Shown: piece by piece, positions 1 to 9,217 of the stretch | How the letters are laid out: each line of letters opens with the position of its first letter | Numbering within the stretch: the first letter of the stretch is position 1 | Assembly: GCF_001412655.1 (NCBI RefSeq) | Contig: NZ_CP012996.1 | Coordinates: 6,014,001 to 6,078,000 of the forward strand | Origin: Pedobacter sp. PACM 27299 | Lineage (GTDB): Bacteria; Bacteroidota; Bacteroidia; Sphingobacteriales; Sphingobacteriaceae | Length of the DNA: 64,000 nucleotides | Reading direction: 5' to 3' | Notes under the pieces: model-generated | Told to the model about the DNA's origin: nothing | Databases searched by the model: none | What the model saw: only the letters and a program-made list of their open reading frames with translations | Made by a program: the position numbers and the translations under genes

Positions 1-412
1 CAGTAGCTACGTTAACAACACCTCTTAAGTCAATAGCATATTGCATTTCAGTTTCAAAACCTTTGACACCACCACCTAAAGCGTCTGGACCAGGGTTGTT
101 AGTTCCAGAAACTTTTCCACGGAAAATGTTACCTTCTAAACCGAATGCATGACCTAGTTGTTTTCTTAATGATAAACCATAACCTAAGTTAACGTCCATC
201 TTGTTGAAATCATTAGTACCACCGATAGCAACAAATGGAGATAAAACACCACCGTTAACACCAATAGACCATGATCTGTACTGTGCTCTTCCACCAAATA
301 CCTTGGCTGAAGAAGAAGTCGCTGGAGTTTCTTGTGCATTAGCAAGAGTCGTTGCTCCCATTAACGCTACGAAAGAGACTGCAAGACCCTTTTTTAAAGT
401 AGAATAATTCAT
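1..412 (-). CDS. Outer-membrane beta-barrel protein, OmpA-like, N-terminal part only
   Basis: The minus strand opens with an ATG at 410-412 and stays open to the window edge, so about 137 residues are visible and the C-terminus lies outside. The N-terminus is a clear Sec signal peptide (two Lys near the start, a hydrophobic run, then ANAQ as a likely signal peptidase I site). It is followed by alternating Gly/aromatic strands (SWSIGVNGGVLSPF, LGYGLSLRKQLG) typical of outer-membrane beta-barrels. In Bacteroidota such proteins often carry a C-terminal OmpA peptidoglycan-binding domain, which cannot be seen here. A promoter with -7 TAGTTTTG lies directly upstream. The barrel and export calls are well supported; OmpA membership is an inference. 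Confidence 0.7.
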   Translation of the reverse strand, partial: MNYSTLKKGLAVSFVALMGATTLANAQETPATSSSAKVFGGRAQYRSWSIGVNGGVLSPFVAIGGTNDFNKMDVNLGYGLSLRKQLGHAFGLEGNIFRGKVSGTNNPGPDALGGGVKGFETEMQYAIDLRGVVNVAT

Positions 413-823
413 AATTTTCTTTTTTAAGGTTAAACAAATTAATTGTATAATTTTTTGCGTAGCAAAACTAAACAATTTTTTAAATTCCCACAATAGATAT
501 ACAAACTCCGTTCCAAAGTTTCGAAGCATGACTAATTGTGTAAATCCAGCGCTGCTGTAAATGAATATTTTTCCAAATAAGAACATACAAATGAACATGC
601 AGTTTTGTTTTAAAAAAATAAAACAAGCTGATAAACAGCACAATAAACGATATTAAATCAAAACAAAGCTCGGCAATCACTATTAATGGGGATAAAGTGT
701 AAAAAATACAAGCTTGATATTTTTTTGACAAAAAATCTTCCTGATTTGGCGCAATTGTCCTAGCGGTTCAGCATCAGATTCCTTTTTTACATACAAACCT
801 GCTATACAGCAAATGTTCCAATT
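413..823. other. Intergenic region, AT-rich
   Basis: Apart from the promoter at 463-493 nothing recognisable was found. An open frame at 480-731 on the minus strand has hydrophobic stretches but needs a TTG start and overlaps the promoter zone, so it is not called as a gene. Confidence 0.5.
463..493 (-). promoter_or_regulatory. Bacteroidota promoter of the outer-membrane protein gene
   Basis: Read on the minus strand, TTG (491-493) is followed after 20 bases by TAGTTTTG (463-470). This fits the Bacteroidota -33/-7 consensus TTG-N19-TAnnTTTG. It lies 50 bases upstream of the start codon. Confidence 0.6.
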
Positions 824-1717
824 TTAGGGGTTGATCCAGCGATCAGTGAACTTATAAATATTGAAATCCGGTGCTTCTACGGCCTCTTTAATTCCTTCAA
901 GCAATGCCCGCTTGTCTAAATTGGCCATCCGGTAATGCTGAATGATCTTCAATGCCTTTTCGGCAAGCAGGAATGGCCGGCGTTCGTTATTGGCAGCAGC
1001 AGACTCCATCAGCCAGGAACAAAGTGCGGCTATTCCTGTATTTTTATCTGCCACTGTTTTAAAGATCGGCGTTTGCTGATGCTGGTGATACATCAATTTC
1101 TGCAGGTTATTCGCAAAAGTATCGGCACCTTCCCGATCTGCTTTGTTCACCACAAAAGCCTGTGCAATTTCCATGAGGCCAGATTTAATGTGCTGAATTT
1201 CATCTCCAGACTCAGGCACGAGCACGACTACCGTTTTATCAGCTAATCCTGCAATTTCAATCTCCGACTGCCCCACACCTACGGTTTCAACGAAAATCAG
1301 ATCAAAATTAGCTGCTTTGATCACATCCACCATTTCTATCGTTTTAGCGGAGATCCCACCAAGTGCACCTCTTGTGGCTATAGACCTTATATATACGTTA
1401 GGATTATTGAAGTGTTGAGACATGCGAATCCGATCCCCCAGTAAGGAACCAAAATTAAAAGGAGAAGTAGGATCTACAGCCAGAATAGCAATTCGCTTTT
1501 GCTGCGCCGTTAAATGCATCGTGATGGCATTGACTAAAGTACTTTTTCCTGCCCCAGGAGGACCAGTAATCCCAATTACAGGCGTTTGATTCAATTCCAG
1601 CGACCTTAATAATGCTGCCGCAGGGGCAATGTCATTTTCCACCAGTGTTAAAGCCCTGGCTAGTGCAATGAAGCTGCCTTCTCGTAATTGTGTAAGCAAA
1701 TGAGCAGATGAATGCAT
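824..1717 (-). CDS. meaB: MeaB/ArgK-type GTPase, methylmalonyl-CoA mutase chaperone
   Basis: A SIMIBI-class P-loop GTPase of the MeaB/ArgK family, known to load and protect the adenosylcobalamin cofactor of methylmalonyl-CoA mutase. The P-loop GPPGAGKS is at about residues 52-59, followed by the family motifs AVDPTSPFNFGSLLGDRIRM, the switch stretch VETVGVGQSEIEIA and the base-recognition motif NKAD. The frame is open to 1750, but the start at 1717 (MHSSAHLL) is preferred: the extra 11 residues overlap the TATCTTTG promoter of the divergent glycosyltransferase and align with nothing in the family. No mutase gene lies in the window, so its partner is encoded elsewhere. The family name ArgK is historical and does not imply a kinase. 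Confidence 0.9.
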   Translation of the reverse strand: MHSSAHLLTQLREGSFIALARALTLVENDIAPAAALLRSLELNQTPVIGITGPPGAGKSTLVNAITMHLTAQQKRIAILAVDPTSPFNFGSLLGDRIRMSQHFNNPNVYIRSIATRGALGGISAKTIEMVDVIKAANFDLIFVETVGVGQSEIEIAGLADKTVVVLVPESGDEIQHIKSGLMEIAQAFVVNKADREGADTFANNLQKLMYHQHQQTPIFKTVADKNTGIAALCSWLMESAAANNERRPFLLAEKALKIIQHYRMANLDKRALLEGIKEAVEAPDFNIYKFTDRWINP

Positions 1718-1728
1718 TAAATTATATC

Positions 1729-1736
1729 TATCTTTG
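1729..1736 (+). promoter_or_regulatory. Candidate -7 element for the glycan cluster
   Basis: TATCTTTG matches TAnnTTTG and lies 33 bases before the first glycosyltransferase ATG at 1770. No good TTG sits at the expected -33 distance, so the assignment rests on the -7 box alone. Confidence 0.45.
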
Positions 1737-1769
1737 TACAAATAAAGCAATATGTAATTAAGTAGGCGA

Positions 1770-2768
1770 ATGAATTTTAGTATTTCTGTTGTTATTCCGA
1801 ATTATAACGGAAAATCTTTATTGGCGGATGTTTTACCAAGTGTAGTGATCGCTTTATCTACCCTTCCTTCTTCCAGCGAAATCATCGTAGTGGACGACAA
1901 CTCGACCGATGATTCCATCGCATTCATCAAAGCGAACTTTCCCGAAATTATTGTTTTAAAAAATGAAATCAACCTTGGTTTTTCAAGGACGATGAACAAA
2001 GGCATTTATGCGGCCAGCATGGATCTGGTACTTATCTTAAACAATGATGTGAAATTGCTGCCAGGATATTTTGAAGATCAGCTCTGGTTTTTCGAAAAGC
2101 CAGATACCTTTGGTGTCAATGCTACTGTGCTCAACTGGGATAGTGAAATACTCCAGGGCGGCGGAAAACTGATCAGCAGACATCTGTTCAAAATCAAGGC
2201 CAATCAAAACTATTACGTTACCGATCTCCCTGCTGATAAAAACGCGCAATACCTGAGTATGTTCCTCGGCGGAACCAATGCCCTCGTGGATAGAAAAAAG
2301 CTGCTGCTGCTTCAGGGCTATAATGACTTGTTCAGCCCTTTCTATGTGGAAGATGTAGAACTCTCCCTGCGTGCACTGAGAATGGGTTGGAAAATGTATT
2401 ATGCACCGACTTCGGAATGTATGCACCAGGTTTCTACCACCATTAACAAATACAATAAAAAGAAGAAAATTAAATACCTGACGCTAAGAAATAAATATTA
2501 CCTCCATTTTATCCATTTAAGCGGACTGACTTTATTTGGCTGGTATCTGCAGACTTTCCTGGAAATCGCGATGCGCCTGATCACTCTCAATAGGACACAC
2601 CTGAAAGCCTTCCTGACTTTTATGAAGACTAAAAAGGAAGCTAAAATCGAGAAGTTAAAATTCCAGCAGCTGATGGCCTTAAATAAGGTACCCAACGAAG
2701 GCCTATTCGATATCATCAGTAATTATAAGGCAGAAACTTTAGCAAGAATCCAACCAAAAAACAACTAA
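1770..2768 (+). CDS. Family 2 glycosyltransferase, WbbL/rhamnosyltransferase-like
   Basis: A 332-residue inverting GT-A enzyme of family GT2, predicted cytoplasmic and membrane-associated. It opens with ISVVIPNYNG, the nucleotide-binding VDDNSTDD is at 41-48, the metal-binding DxD equivalent is NND at 91-93, and the probable catalytic base lies in FYVEDVELS (Glu194-Asp195). The C-terminal 100 residues are basic with a hydrophobic segment, suggesting membrane association. The architecture resembles dTDP-rhamnosyl transferases of the WbbL group, but donor specificity cannot be read from sequence. It is the first gene of a same-strand cluster, only 6 bases before the next gene, which suggests co-transcription. 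Confidence 0.85.
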   Translation: MNFSISVVIPNYNGKSLLADVLPSVVIALSTLPSSSEIIVVDDNSTDDSIAFIKANFPEIIVLKNEINLGFSRTMNKGIYAASMDLVLILNNDVKLLPGYFEDQLWFFEKPDTFGVNATVLNWDSEILQGGGKLISRHLFKIKANQNYYVTDLPADKNAQYLSMFLGGTNALVDRKKLLLLQGYNDLFSPFYVEDVELSLRALRMGWKMYYAPTSECMHQVSTTINKYNKKKKIKYLTLRNKYYLHFIHLSGLTLFGWYLQTFLEIAMRLITLNRTHLKAFLTFMKTKKEAKIEKLKFQQLMALNKVPNEGLFDIISNYKAETLARIQPKNN

Positions 2769-2774
2769 GGATCA

Positions 2775-3509
2775 ATGTATATTTCAGCCGTCATCATTAC
2801 GAAAAACTCCGAAAAAACTATAAAACGCTGTTTGGACAGCATCGCAGGTATTGCAGATGAAGTCCTGATTGTAGATTCTGGCAGTACAGACCGCACGCTA
2901 AAAATCGCAGAAAGCTTTGGCTGTGTCATTATCAAAACTCCTTGGTTAGGTTATGGCGCCACTAAAAACCTCGGCCACCAGGCTGCCAGATTTCCTTATA
3001 TTTTATCTTTGGATTCAGACGAGGCCCTTTCCTACGCTTTAGTGAAAGAAATGGAACCTGAAAAACTAAAGCTGCAGGGACTATATGAGTTTAGACGCCT
3101 GAACAACTACTGCGGTAAATGGATCAAACATGGTGCCTGGTACCCTGACAAAAAGATTCGCCTCTTTCCTAAAGAGATTTTATGGAACCATGCCGCCAGT
3201 CATGAAAAGCTGGTCCTGACAGAGGATCCGTTTTTATATACTTTTAAAAGTCCGATTCTTCATTATGCCTACAGCAGCGAAGAAGAACTGAAGTCGAAAG
3301 TAGAACTGTATGCCAGATTAGGCGCAGAAGACAGGAAACACCTGAGCAAAATCGCCGCCGTTGGAAAGATGATTTTCTCCCCTGCACTCAGCTTTGTGAA
3401 ATCTTACCTGATCAAAAGAGGTTTCTTGGATGGCATAGCTGGCTTAAAAATCAGTTACTACATTGCCCTGGGTACCTTTCTTAAATATAAGTACCTGCTT
3501 CAGGGCTAG
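2775..3509 (+). CDS. Family 2 glycosyltransferase, WaaE/KdtX-like
   Basis: A compact 244-residue GT2 enzyme resembling the WaaE/KdtX/LgtF group, which adds glucose to the inner core of lipooligosaccharide. Visible motifs are SAVIITKNSEKTI at the N-terminus, VDSGSTDRT for nucleotide binding and LSLDSDEALS as the DxD region. The family-typical block GAWYPDKKIRLF follows, then a His-rich HAASHEKL stretch. The length suits this family. It starts 6 bases after the previous gene. This family assignment is the main reason for reading the cluster as core-oligosaccharide assembly. The acceptor sugar is unknown. Confidence 0.85.
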   Translation: MYISAVIITKNSEKTIKRCLDSIAGIADEVLIVDSGSTDRTLKIAESFGCVIIKTPWLGYGATKNLGHQAARFPYILSLDSDEALSYALVKEMEPEKLKLQGLYEFRRLNNYCGKWIKHGAWYPDKKIRLFPKEILWNHAASHEKLVLTEDPFLYTFKSPILHYAYSSEEELKSKVELYARLGAEDRKHLSKIAAVGKMIFSPALSFVKSYLIKRGFLDGIAGLKISYYIALGTFLKYKYLLQG

Positions 3510-3609
3510 TGGCTAAGCCTTGATTAAGGCTGGTCACATTTCCAGATACCTACCCTTCTTTAATGTACAAAAATAAAAATTGTAACTTTGGTCGATTTTA
3601 TCATTTTTA
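3510..3609 (+). promoter_or_regulatory. Gap with small hairpin and -7 motif before the ABC exporter
   Basis: A short hairpin (AGCCTT/AAGGCT, 3515-3530) follows the glycosyltransferase stop. TAACTTTG at 3583-3590 matches the Bacteroidota -7 box 20 bases before the exporter ATG. The exporter may therefore have its own promoter inside the cluster. No convincing -33 element is seen. Confidence 0.4.
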
Positions 3610-5430
3610 ATGAAGACATATTTTAGATTACTGTCGTTTGCGAAACCTATTGAGAAGTTCGCCATCCCTTATATTATTGCTACATTATTAGCCGTATTTT
3701 TCAACACCTTCAACTTTACGCTGCTAGCACCTTTGTTAGACACCCTGTTTTTTGACCAAAGCAGTGCTACAGGAGCTATGAAAGTTGCCGGACAATGGGA
3801 TTTATTGGCCCAGTTCAAAAACTATATCGCTTCCACTGTAGAGCACTTTGGAAAAGAAGAAGCCTTAAAAATCGTATGTGCGGTAATTTTGGCTTCCGTA
3901 TTACTTTCTAACTTCTTCCGTTATTTATCACAGCGATTCATGGAAGACCTCAGGGTACATACCCTGCTGAACATTAGAAAAACTGTATTTAATAATGTGA
4001 TGAACATGCACATTGGCTTTTTCAACAACGAAAGAAAAGGCGATATCATCTCTAAAGTATCTTCGGACGTACAGGTGGTACAATTTACCGTAACCAACAC
4101 CTTGCAGGTAGTTTTCAAAGAGCCCTTGCAATTGCTCTTCTATGTGTTTGTATTGTTCAGCATTTCCGTAAAGCTGACTTTGTTCTCTCTATTGGTGATT
4201 CCGGTTTCTGGTTTCATCATCAGCAAGATTGTGAAGCGCCTGAAAGAACAGGCTACTGCTACACATGAGTCCTTTGCAAAAATGATTGGCTTCCTCGATG
4301 AAGCATTGAGTGGCATAAAAATCGTGAAAGCTTTCAACTCTACCGAAAGGACAAAAGAAAAATTCCACGCAGAAAACCAGTTCTATTCCAACCTGAACAG
4401 AAAAATGGTGAGAAGACAGCAGCTGGCCTCTCCAGTATCACAATCTCTGGGGATTTTTGTCATTGTCATCATTGTATTGTACGGTGGTGGATTGGTGCTG
4501 AGCGGAAGTAAAGAGTTTACTGCTTCAGATTTCATCATGTATATTGCGGTATTCTCTCAGGTGATGCAACCAGTTAAAGCCATTAGTGACTCCTTTAGCG
4601 GCATTCACTCCGGTATTGCTGCCGGCGAAAGGGTATTGGAATTAATTGATACGGAGCCACAGGTGGTCAACAAACCAGATGCCATCGAATTAAAAGAATT
4701 CAAAGAGTCGCTGACTTTCGAAAATGTAAGTTTCAGCTATCAGGATAAAGTCGTTTTAAACAACATTAGCTTAACCGTTCCTAAGGGAAAAACCATCGCA
4801 TTGGTTGGTCCATCTGGTGGTGGGAAAAGTACTTTAATGGACTTAATCCCTCGTTTCCATGACCCAAAATCAGGCGTAATTAAAATTGACGGACTGAATT
4901 ATAAAGACTTAACTGTAGAAAGTATCCGCAGTAAAATGGGTATCGTAAACCAGGAATCTTTCCTTTTCAATGATACTATTTTCAATAATATAGCCTTTGC
5001 CAATCCTGATGCCACAGAAGAAGAAGTGATCACAGCGGCAAAAATTGCCAATGCACATGAATTTATTCTAGGTCAGGAACAAGGTTATCAAACCTATGTA
5101 GGCGATCGGGGTGGAAGGTTATCCGGCGGACAAAGACAAAGGATTTGCATTGCCAGAGCAGTATTAGCCAATCCACCAATCATGTTACTGGATGAAGCGA
5201 CTTCTGCTTTAGATACAGAATCTGAAAAATTAGTGCAGCAGGCCCTAAATAACCTGATGCAAAACAGGACTTCTATTGTGATTGCCCACCGTTTGAGTAC
5301 CATTCAGCATGCGGATACGATTGTGGTAATTGAGCAGGGTGAAATCAAAGAAACCGGAAATCATAGCGAACTGATGAGTCATAATGGCTTATACAGACGA
5401 TTAATAGATATGCAGGCATTTACTGACTAA
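3610..5430 (+). CDS. msbA: MsbA-type ABC exporter, fused permease and ATPase
   Basis: A 606-residue half-transporter of the B-type exporter family, expected to act as a homodimer in the inner membrane. About 330 residues of permease with six predicted helices precede the ATPase domain. Walker A (GPSGGGKST) is near residue 400, the signature LSGGQRQR near 504-511, Walker B IMLLDEATSALD near 524-535, and the switch His lies in AHRLST. Family members flip lipid A-core or other lipid-linked molecules. Its position among glycosyltransferases supports a lipooligosaccharide substrate, but this is inferred and a multidrug role cannot be excluded. Its stop overlaps the next gene's start by one base (TAATG). 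Confidence 0.85.
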   Translation: MKTYFRLLSFAKPIEKFAIPYIIATLLAVFFNTFNFTLLAPLLDTLFFDQSSATGAMKVAGQWDLLAQFKNYIASTVEHFGKEEALKIVCAVILASVLLSNFFRYLSQRFMEDLRVHTLLNIRKTVFNNVMNMHIGFFNNERKGDIISKVSSDVQVVQFTVTNTLQVVFKEPLQLLFYVFVLFSISVKLTLFSLLVIPVSGFIISKIVKRLKEQATATHESFAKMIGFLDEALSGIKIVKAFNSTERTKEKFHAENQFYSNLNRKMVRRQQLASPVSQSLGIFVIVIIVLYGGGLVLSGSKEFTASDFIMYIAVFSQVMQPVKAISDSFSGIHSGIAAGERVLELIDTEPQVVNKPDAIELKEFKESLTFENVSFSYQDKVVLNNISLTVPKGKTIALVGPSGGGKSTLMDLIPRFHDPKSGVIKIDGLNYKDLTVESIRSKMGIVNQESFLFNDTIFNNIAFANPDATEEEVITAAKIANAHEFILGQEQGYQTYVGDRGGRLSGGQRQRICIARAVLANPPIMLLDEATSALDTESEKLVQQALNNLMQNRTSIVIAHRLSTIQHADTIVVIEQGEIKETGNHSELMSHNGLYRRLIDMQAFTD

Positions 5431-6230
5431 TGATGGGAAACCTTACTGAGCTGTCACGCGCAATCAAACCGACGGATTATCCGTTTGAGTTTTCAATTTG
5501 CAGCCTGGTGACTAGAAAAGAGGAATACCAGGAAATGCTGGCCAGCTTTCTGGCTCATGGATTTACCGAAGATTGCTGTGAGTTTTTACATGCAGACAAT
5601 AGTAAGGAATGCACATTTGATGCCTATACCGGCATCAACCATTTTTTAAAAGAAGCAAAAGGAAAATATGTAATCATCTGCCATCAGGACATCCTGCTGC
5701 ATAATGATACCATCCAGGACCTGAGGACTAAGCTCTCAGAACTGGACGCATTAGATAAAAACTGGGGTCTTTGCGGCAATGCCGGTGCTGCTGCGCCAAA
5801 CCATGTGGTGTACCACATCAGTTATCCTGATACCGGTTTAAAAAGCAAAGGTAAATTCCCGTTGAAAGTTGCCGCCCTGGATGAAAACTTTTTGATCGTA
5901 AAAAATGAAGCCTGCCTAAAAGTCTCCAATGACCTTTCAGGTTTTCATTTATATGGTGCCGATATTTGCTTACAGGCAGAGCTGAGCGGATTTAATGCTT
6001 ACGTGATCGCTTTTGATGTGATCCACAAAAGTAAAGGCAATAGAAATGAAGACTTTTACACCATCCGTAAAGCCCTCATCAAAAAATATAACCATTTTTT
6101 TAGAAGCAGGTGGATTCAAACCAATACGACTATTTTCCATTTATCGGGCTCTTTCCTTGGAAGACTGGCCGGTAATCCTCTCTCTTTGTTTTTTGCAAAG
6201 ATGTATTATGGACTAAAGAAGAAAATCTAA
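5430..6230 (+). CDS. GT-A fold glycosyltransferase-like protein
   Basis: A 266-residue protein resembling the Glyco_tranf_2_5 group of GT2-like enzymes. The N-terminus FEFSICSLVTRKEEY is the degenerate nucleotide-binding strand. VIICHQDILL near residue 80 replaces the usual DxD with HQD, as is typical of this group. LYGADICLQAELSG near 180 matches the region that holds the catalytic acid in related proteins. No signal peptide is seen. It overlaps the exporter stop by one base and ends 2 bases before the next gene, so it is almost certainly translated within the same operon. A second ATG one codon in is equally possible. Substrate unknown. Confidence 0.75.
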   Translation: MMGNLTELSRAIKPTDYPFEFSICSLVTRKEEYQEMLASFLAHGFTEDCCEFLHADNSKECTFDAYTGINHFLKEAKGKYVIICHQDILLHNDTIQDLRTKLSELDALDKNWGLCGNAGAAAPNHVVYHISYPDTGLKSKGKFPLKVAALDENFLIVKNEACLKVSNDLSGFHLYGADICLQAELSGFNAYVIAFDVIHKSKGNRNEDFYTIRKALIKKYNHFFRSRWIQTNTTIFHLSGSFLGRLAGNPLSLFFAKMYYGLKKKI

Positions 6231-6232
6231 TC

Positions 6233-7114
6233 ATGGAAGCCCAAATGATCTCTATTGCCCTTTGCACCTATAACGGTGAAAAGCATTTGCATGAACAAAT
6301 GGACTCCCTGCTGAAACAAGACTATCCAAATCTTGAAATTGTAATTCTGGACGACTGCTCTACAGACCGCACTTATGAATTGCTGCTGCAGTATCAGGAA
6401 AAACACCCGCAGATCCGTCTGTCCCAAAACAAAGAAAACCTGGGCTTCAACAAAAATTTTGAAGCAGCACTGTTACAGTGTAAAGGGGAGTTCATTGCGA
6501 TTGCCGATCAGGACGACATCTGGGAACAGGACAAAATCAGCCAGCTGGCCGTCCAAATCGGAGCTCAGTTCCTGATTTACCATGATTCCCTATTAATTGA
6601 TGTGGACGGACAAACTACAGGCAGAAAAACATCCAATACCCACCGATTTGTAAAAGGCCAGTGTCCCTCTTATTTGCTGTACAACAACTGTGTTTCCGGA
6701 CATACCTGTTTGATGAGCAAAGCACTTTTACCTCATTTGCTGCCCTTTCCGGAAGACATCTATTATGATTGGTGGATGGCTTATACGGCGGCCTGTCTTG
6801 GTAAAATCGACTACCTTAACTCAGCCCTGGTGAAGCACAGAAGACATGCTTCCAGTTCTACCAGTAAAGATAAAATCAGCGGTAAAGCATTGCGCATTAA
6901 AAACCTGAGTCTGTTTCAGACCCACCCTTTAAATCCGGGGCCAACAAAAACGCTGATTAAAGACTTGCTGAATGGTTACGCCGTATTGAAACAGCAATCT
7001 TTTTCCAGGGCTTTATGCTGGACACTGCTTAAAAATTCAAAATCAATATTTTATACCCGACGGAAGTCGCTTTTTTCACAAATCAAGTTCATCCTCAAAG
7101 AAAGTACCCGTTAA
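6233..7114 (+). CDS. Family 2 glycosyltransferase, rhamnosyltransferase-like
   Basis: A 293-residue GT2 enzyme. SIALCTYNGEKHLHEQMDSL is followed by VILDDCSTDRT for nucleotide binding. FIAIADQDDIWEQDK carries the DQDD metal site that marks the RfbF-like rhamnosyltransferase group. YYDWWMAYTAA near residue 180 is the acceptor-side motif of the same group. The start could also be the Met five codons downstream (MISIALCTYNG), which is where homology normally begins. It sits 2 bases after the upstream gene and 6 before the next. Rhamnose transfer is plausible but the donor is not determined by these motifs. Confidence 0.82.
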   Translation: MEAQMISIALCTYNGEKHLHEQMDSLLKQDYPNLEIVILDDCSTDRTYELLLQYQEKHPQIRLSQNKENLGFNKNFEAALLQCKGEFIAIADQDDIWEQDKISQLAVQIGAQFLIYHDSLLIDVDGQTTGRKTSNTHRFVKGQCPSYLLYNNCVSGHTCLMSKALLPHLLPFPEDIYYDWWMAYTAACLGKIDYLNSALVKHRRHASSSTSKDKISGKALRIKNLSLFQTHPLNPGPTKTLIKDLLNGYAVLKQQSFSRALCWTLLKNSKSIFYTRRKSLFSQIKFILKESTR

Positions 7115-7120
7115 CCCTAT

Positions 7121-8335
7121 ATGGCAGCTATATCTAACTCCAGCTTAAACAATGGTCCTAAAAAACCAGGCGCAATGAATACCATCGCCTTAAAGTTAAG
7201 CCAACTCCTTATTTCTTCCAGCAGATCGAAACCATTGGTAGCGTCTTCAAAAAAAACGTTGTTGGTGATCGACGATTACCTTCCTTTTTATGATAAATCT
7301 TCTGGCTCAAAAAGATTATTTGAGCTGTTAAAGCTATTCATCGGGATGGATTTTAAGGTGATTTACCTGCCGGAAGATGGTAAGGCACCTCAGCCCTATG
7401 CCGGAGAACTACAGGAAATGGGCATTGAGATTATCGCCGCTACATCTGGAAAGAGTCATGTAGATCAGCTAAAAGAACGCTTGAATGAGTTTCATTATGC
7501 CTGGATTTCCAGACCAACACTGAATAAAAAATATCAAAAGATTCTGAATAAAAACACCAAAACCATTTTTGACACGGTGGATCTTCATTATTTGAGGATG
7601 CTTCGCCAGGCAGAAAATGAGGGCAATGAAAAGTTAAAACGCAGGGCCCTGAAAACTAAAAAACTAGAACTGGCATTAGCGCTGAACAGCCATGCCACAG
7701 TAACCGTTACCGGAATCGAAAAAGACATTCTGGAGAGAGAAGGAATCGAGCATGTTTTCGTCATTCCAAATGTACACTTCCTTAATCCGAACAATAAAAA
7801 TACGCCTTTTGAGGAACGTAAGGGCATCTTATTTATCGGAGGGTACAAGCATGAACCTAATGTTGATGCAGTAAAATGGCTGGTGGAAGAGATCATGCCG
7901 AAAGTATGGGCAACGGATCCAAGCATTCACCTGACCCTTTTGGGCAGTGACCCCAGCGAAGAATTACTAGCTTATAATTCTGATCGGGTTTCTGTTCCCG
8001 GATACCTGCAGAAGGTGGCCGATTACTTCTATGAAAACCGGATATTTGTTGCGCCATTAAGGTATGGTGCGGGAATGAAAGGCAAAATAGGCCAAAGTAT
8101 GGAATATGGCTTGCCTGTGGTTTCTACCAGTATTGGCGTAGAAGGCATGGACCTGATAGATGGCCATAATGTATTGGTTGCCGAAAGCACCAATGATTTT
8201 GCCAACCGTATTTTACAATTGTATCAAAATCCGGAACTTTGGTCCTCGATCAAGAACAACTCTATTAAAGCAATAGAAGACTATAGCCCGGCAGAAGTGA
8301 CTAAAAAGTTGGATAAATTGTTTAAAACGTTGTAA
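7121..8335 (+). CDS. Family 4 glycosyltransferase (GT-B)
   Basis: A 404-residue retaining GT-B enzyme. The N-terminal Rossmann domain starts around residue 46 (TLLVIDDYLPFYDKSSGSKR). The C-terminal domain carries LFIGGYKHEPNVDAVKWL, a form common in enzymes of the Glyco_trans_1_4 type. The donor-binding loop is RYGAGMKGKIGQSMEYGLPV, with the conserved E replaced in context by Q/E around the GAGMKGKI block. The first roughly 45 residues are low-complexity and Ser-rich, so translation may start at the internal Met19 (7175). It is encoded tightly within the glycan cluster. Product and donor unknown. Confidence 0.8.
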   Translation: MAAISNSSLNNGPKKPGAMNTIALKLSQLLISSSRSKPLVASSKKTLLVIDDYLPFYDKSSGSKRLFELLKLFIGMDFKVIYLPEDGKAPQPYAGELQEMGIEIIAATSGKSHVDQLKERLNEFHYAWISRPTLNKKYQKILNKNTKTIFDTVDLHYLRMLRQAENEGNEKLKRRALKTKKLELALALNSHATVTVTGIEKDILEREGIEHVFVIPNVHFLNPNNKNTPFEERKGILFIGGYKHEPNVDAVKWLVEEIMPKVWATDPSIHLTLLGSDPSEELLAYNSDRVSVPGYLQKVADYFYENRIFVAPLRYGAGMKGKIGQSMEYGLPVVSTSIGVEGMDLIDGHNVLVAESTNDFANRILQLYQNPELWSSIKNNSIKAIEDYSPAEVTKKLDKLFKTL

Positions 8336-8378
8336 TTTTCACGGAATTAGAACGCCTAACATCAACCTGAACCTATAA

Positions 8379-9200
8379 ATGAATCCAAAAATCTCCATAA
8401 TTACTGTCAATTACAACGATAAAGCTGGACTTCAAAAAACCATAAAAAGCGTTGCCGAGCAATCTTTCAAAGATTTTGAGTTCTTCGTGATGGATGGCGG
8501 CAGTACAGATGGCAGCAAAGAGTTACTGGAAGAAAATCCGGCTTTATTTACCCGATGGTTATCGGAACCAGACCGCGGCATTTACCATGCGATGAATAAA
8601 GGCATCAAAATGGCGAAAGGCGAATACCTGTTGTTTTTAAACAGCGGCGACAGTTTATACCATTCGGAAGTACTGGCACAGGTAGACCAGGAAATTACCG
8701 GGGAACATGGTATCTATTATGGCGATATTATTTATGATGAAATCAGCAAACAGACCGTCAGGACTTTTCCCGATCGATTAACATTCGGCTTCTTTTACGA
8801 GCATAACCTCTCTCATCAGGCCAGCTTTATCAAAAGAACACTTTTTGGTGAATTTTTCTATTACAATGAATCCTTTAAAATTGTGTCCGACTGGGAGTTT
8901 TTTATCTATGCGATTTGCAAAAAAGATGTTCCATATCAACATATCAACAGTATACTCACTAATTACGATGCTACCGGCCTCTCTTCCAATGTAGACAACC
9001 ATGTCATGATGAGGAAAGAAAGAGAAGTGACACTGGAAAAATATTTTGCTGCATTTAAAGATGATTATATTTTCTTTCCAGAGCTGCAGCAAAAAAGAAT
9101 GAAGCAGTTTTTAATTCTGAAACAAAACAAAGTAGCCTGGAGAGTCTTAAAAATGGTCATGAGTGCCATACAGTTCTTCCTGCCCAAAAAGAAAGGATAA
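8379..9200 (+). CDS. Family 2 glycosyltransferase
   Basis: A 273-residue GT2 enzyme of the short WcaA/PglI-like type. Motifs in order are ISIITVNYNDKAGLQKTIKS, FFVMDGGSTDGSKE for nucleotide binding, WLSEPDRGIYHAMNKGI, and LFLNSGDSLYH as the DxD equivalent (SGD). SDWEFFIYAI near residue 170 is the acceptor-side acidic motif. The pattern EPDRGIYHAMNKG is typical of colanic-acid and polysaccharide glycosyltransferases. It follows the GT4 gene after 43 bases. Donor specificity cannot be inferred. Confidence 0.85.
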   Translation: MNPKISIITVNYNDKAGLQKTIKSVAEQSFKDFEFFVMDGGSTDGSKELLEENPALFTRWLSEPDRGIYHAMNKGIKMAKGEYLLFLNSGDSLYHSEVLAQVDQEITGEHGIYYGDIIYDEISKQTVRTFPDRLTFGFFYEHNLSHQASFIKRTLFGEFFYYNESFKIVSDWEFFIYAICKKDVPYQHINSILTNYDATGLSSNVDNHVMMRKEREVTLEKYFAAFKDDYIFFPELQQKRMKQFLILKQNKVAWRVLKMVMSAIQFFLPKKKG

Positions 9201-9217
9201 TCATCAAACCTGATTTT

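Noticed and set aside
480..731. Minus-strand frame of 83 codons with hydrophobic stretches
   Set aside because: It needs a TTG start, overlaps the promoter of the outer-membrane gene, and shows no motif or coding bias.
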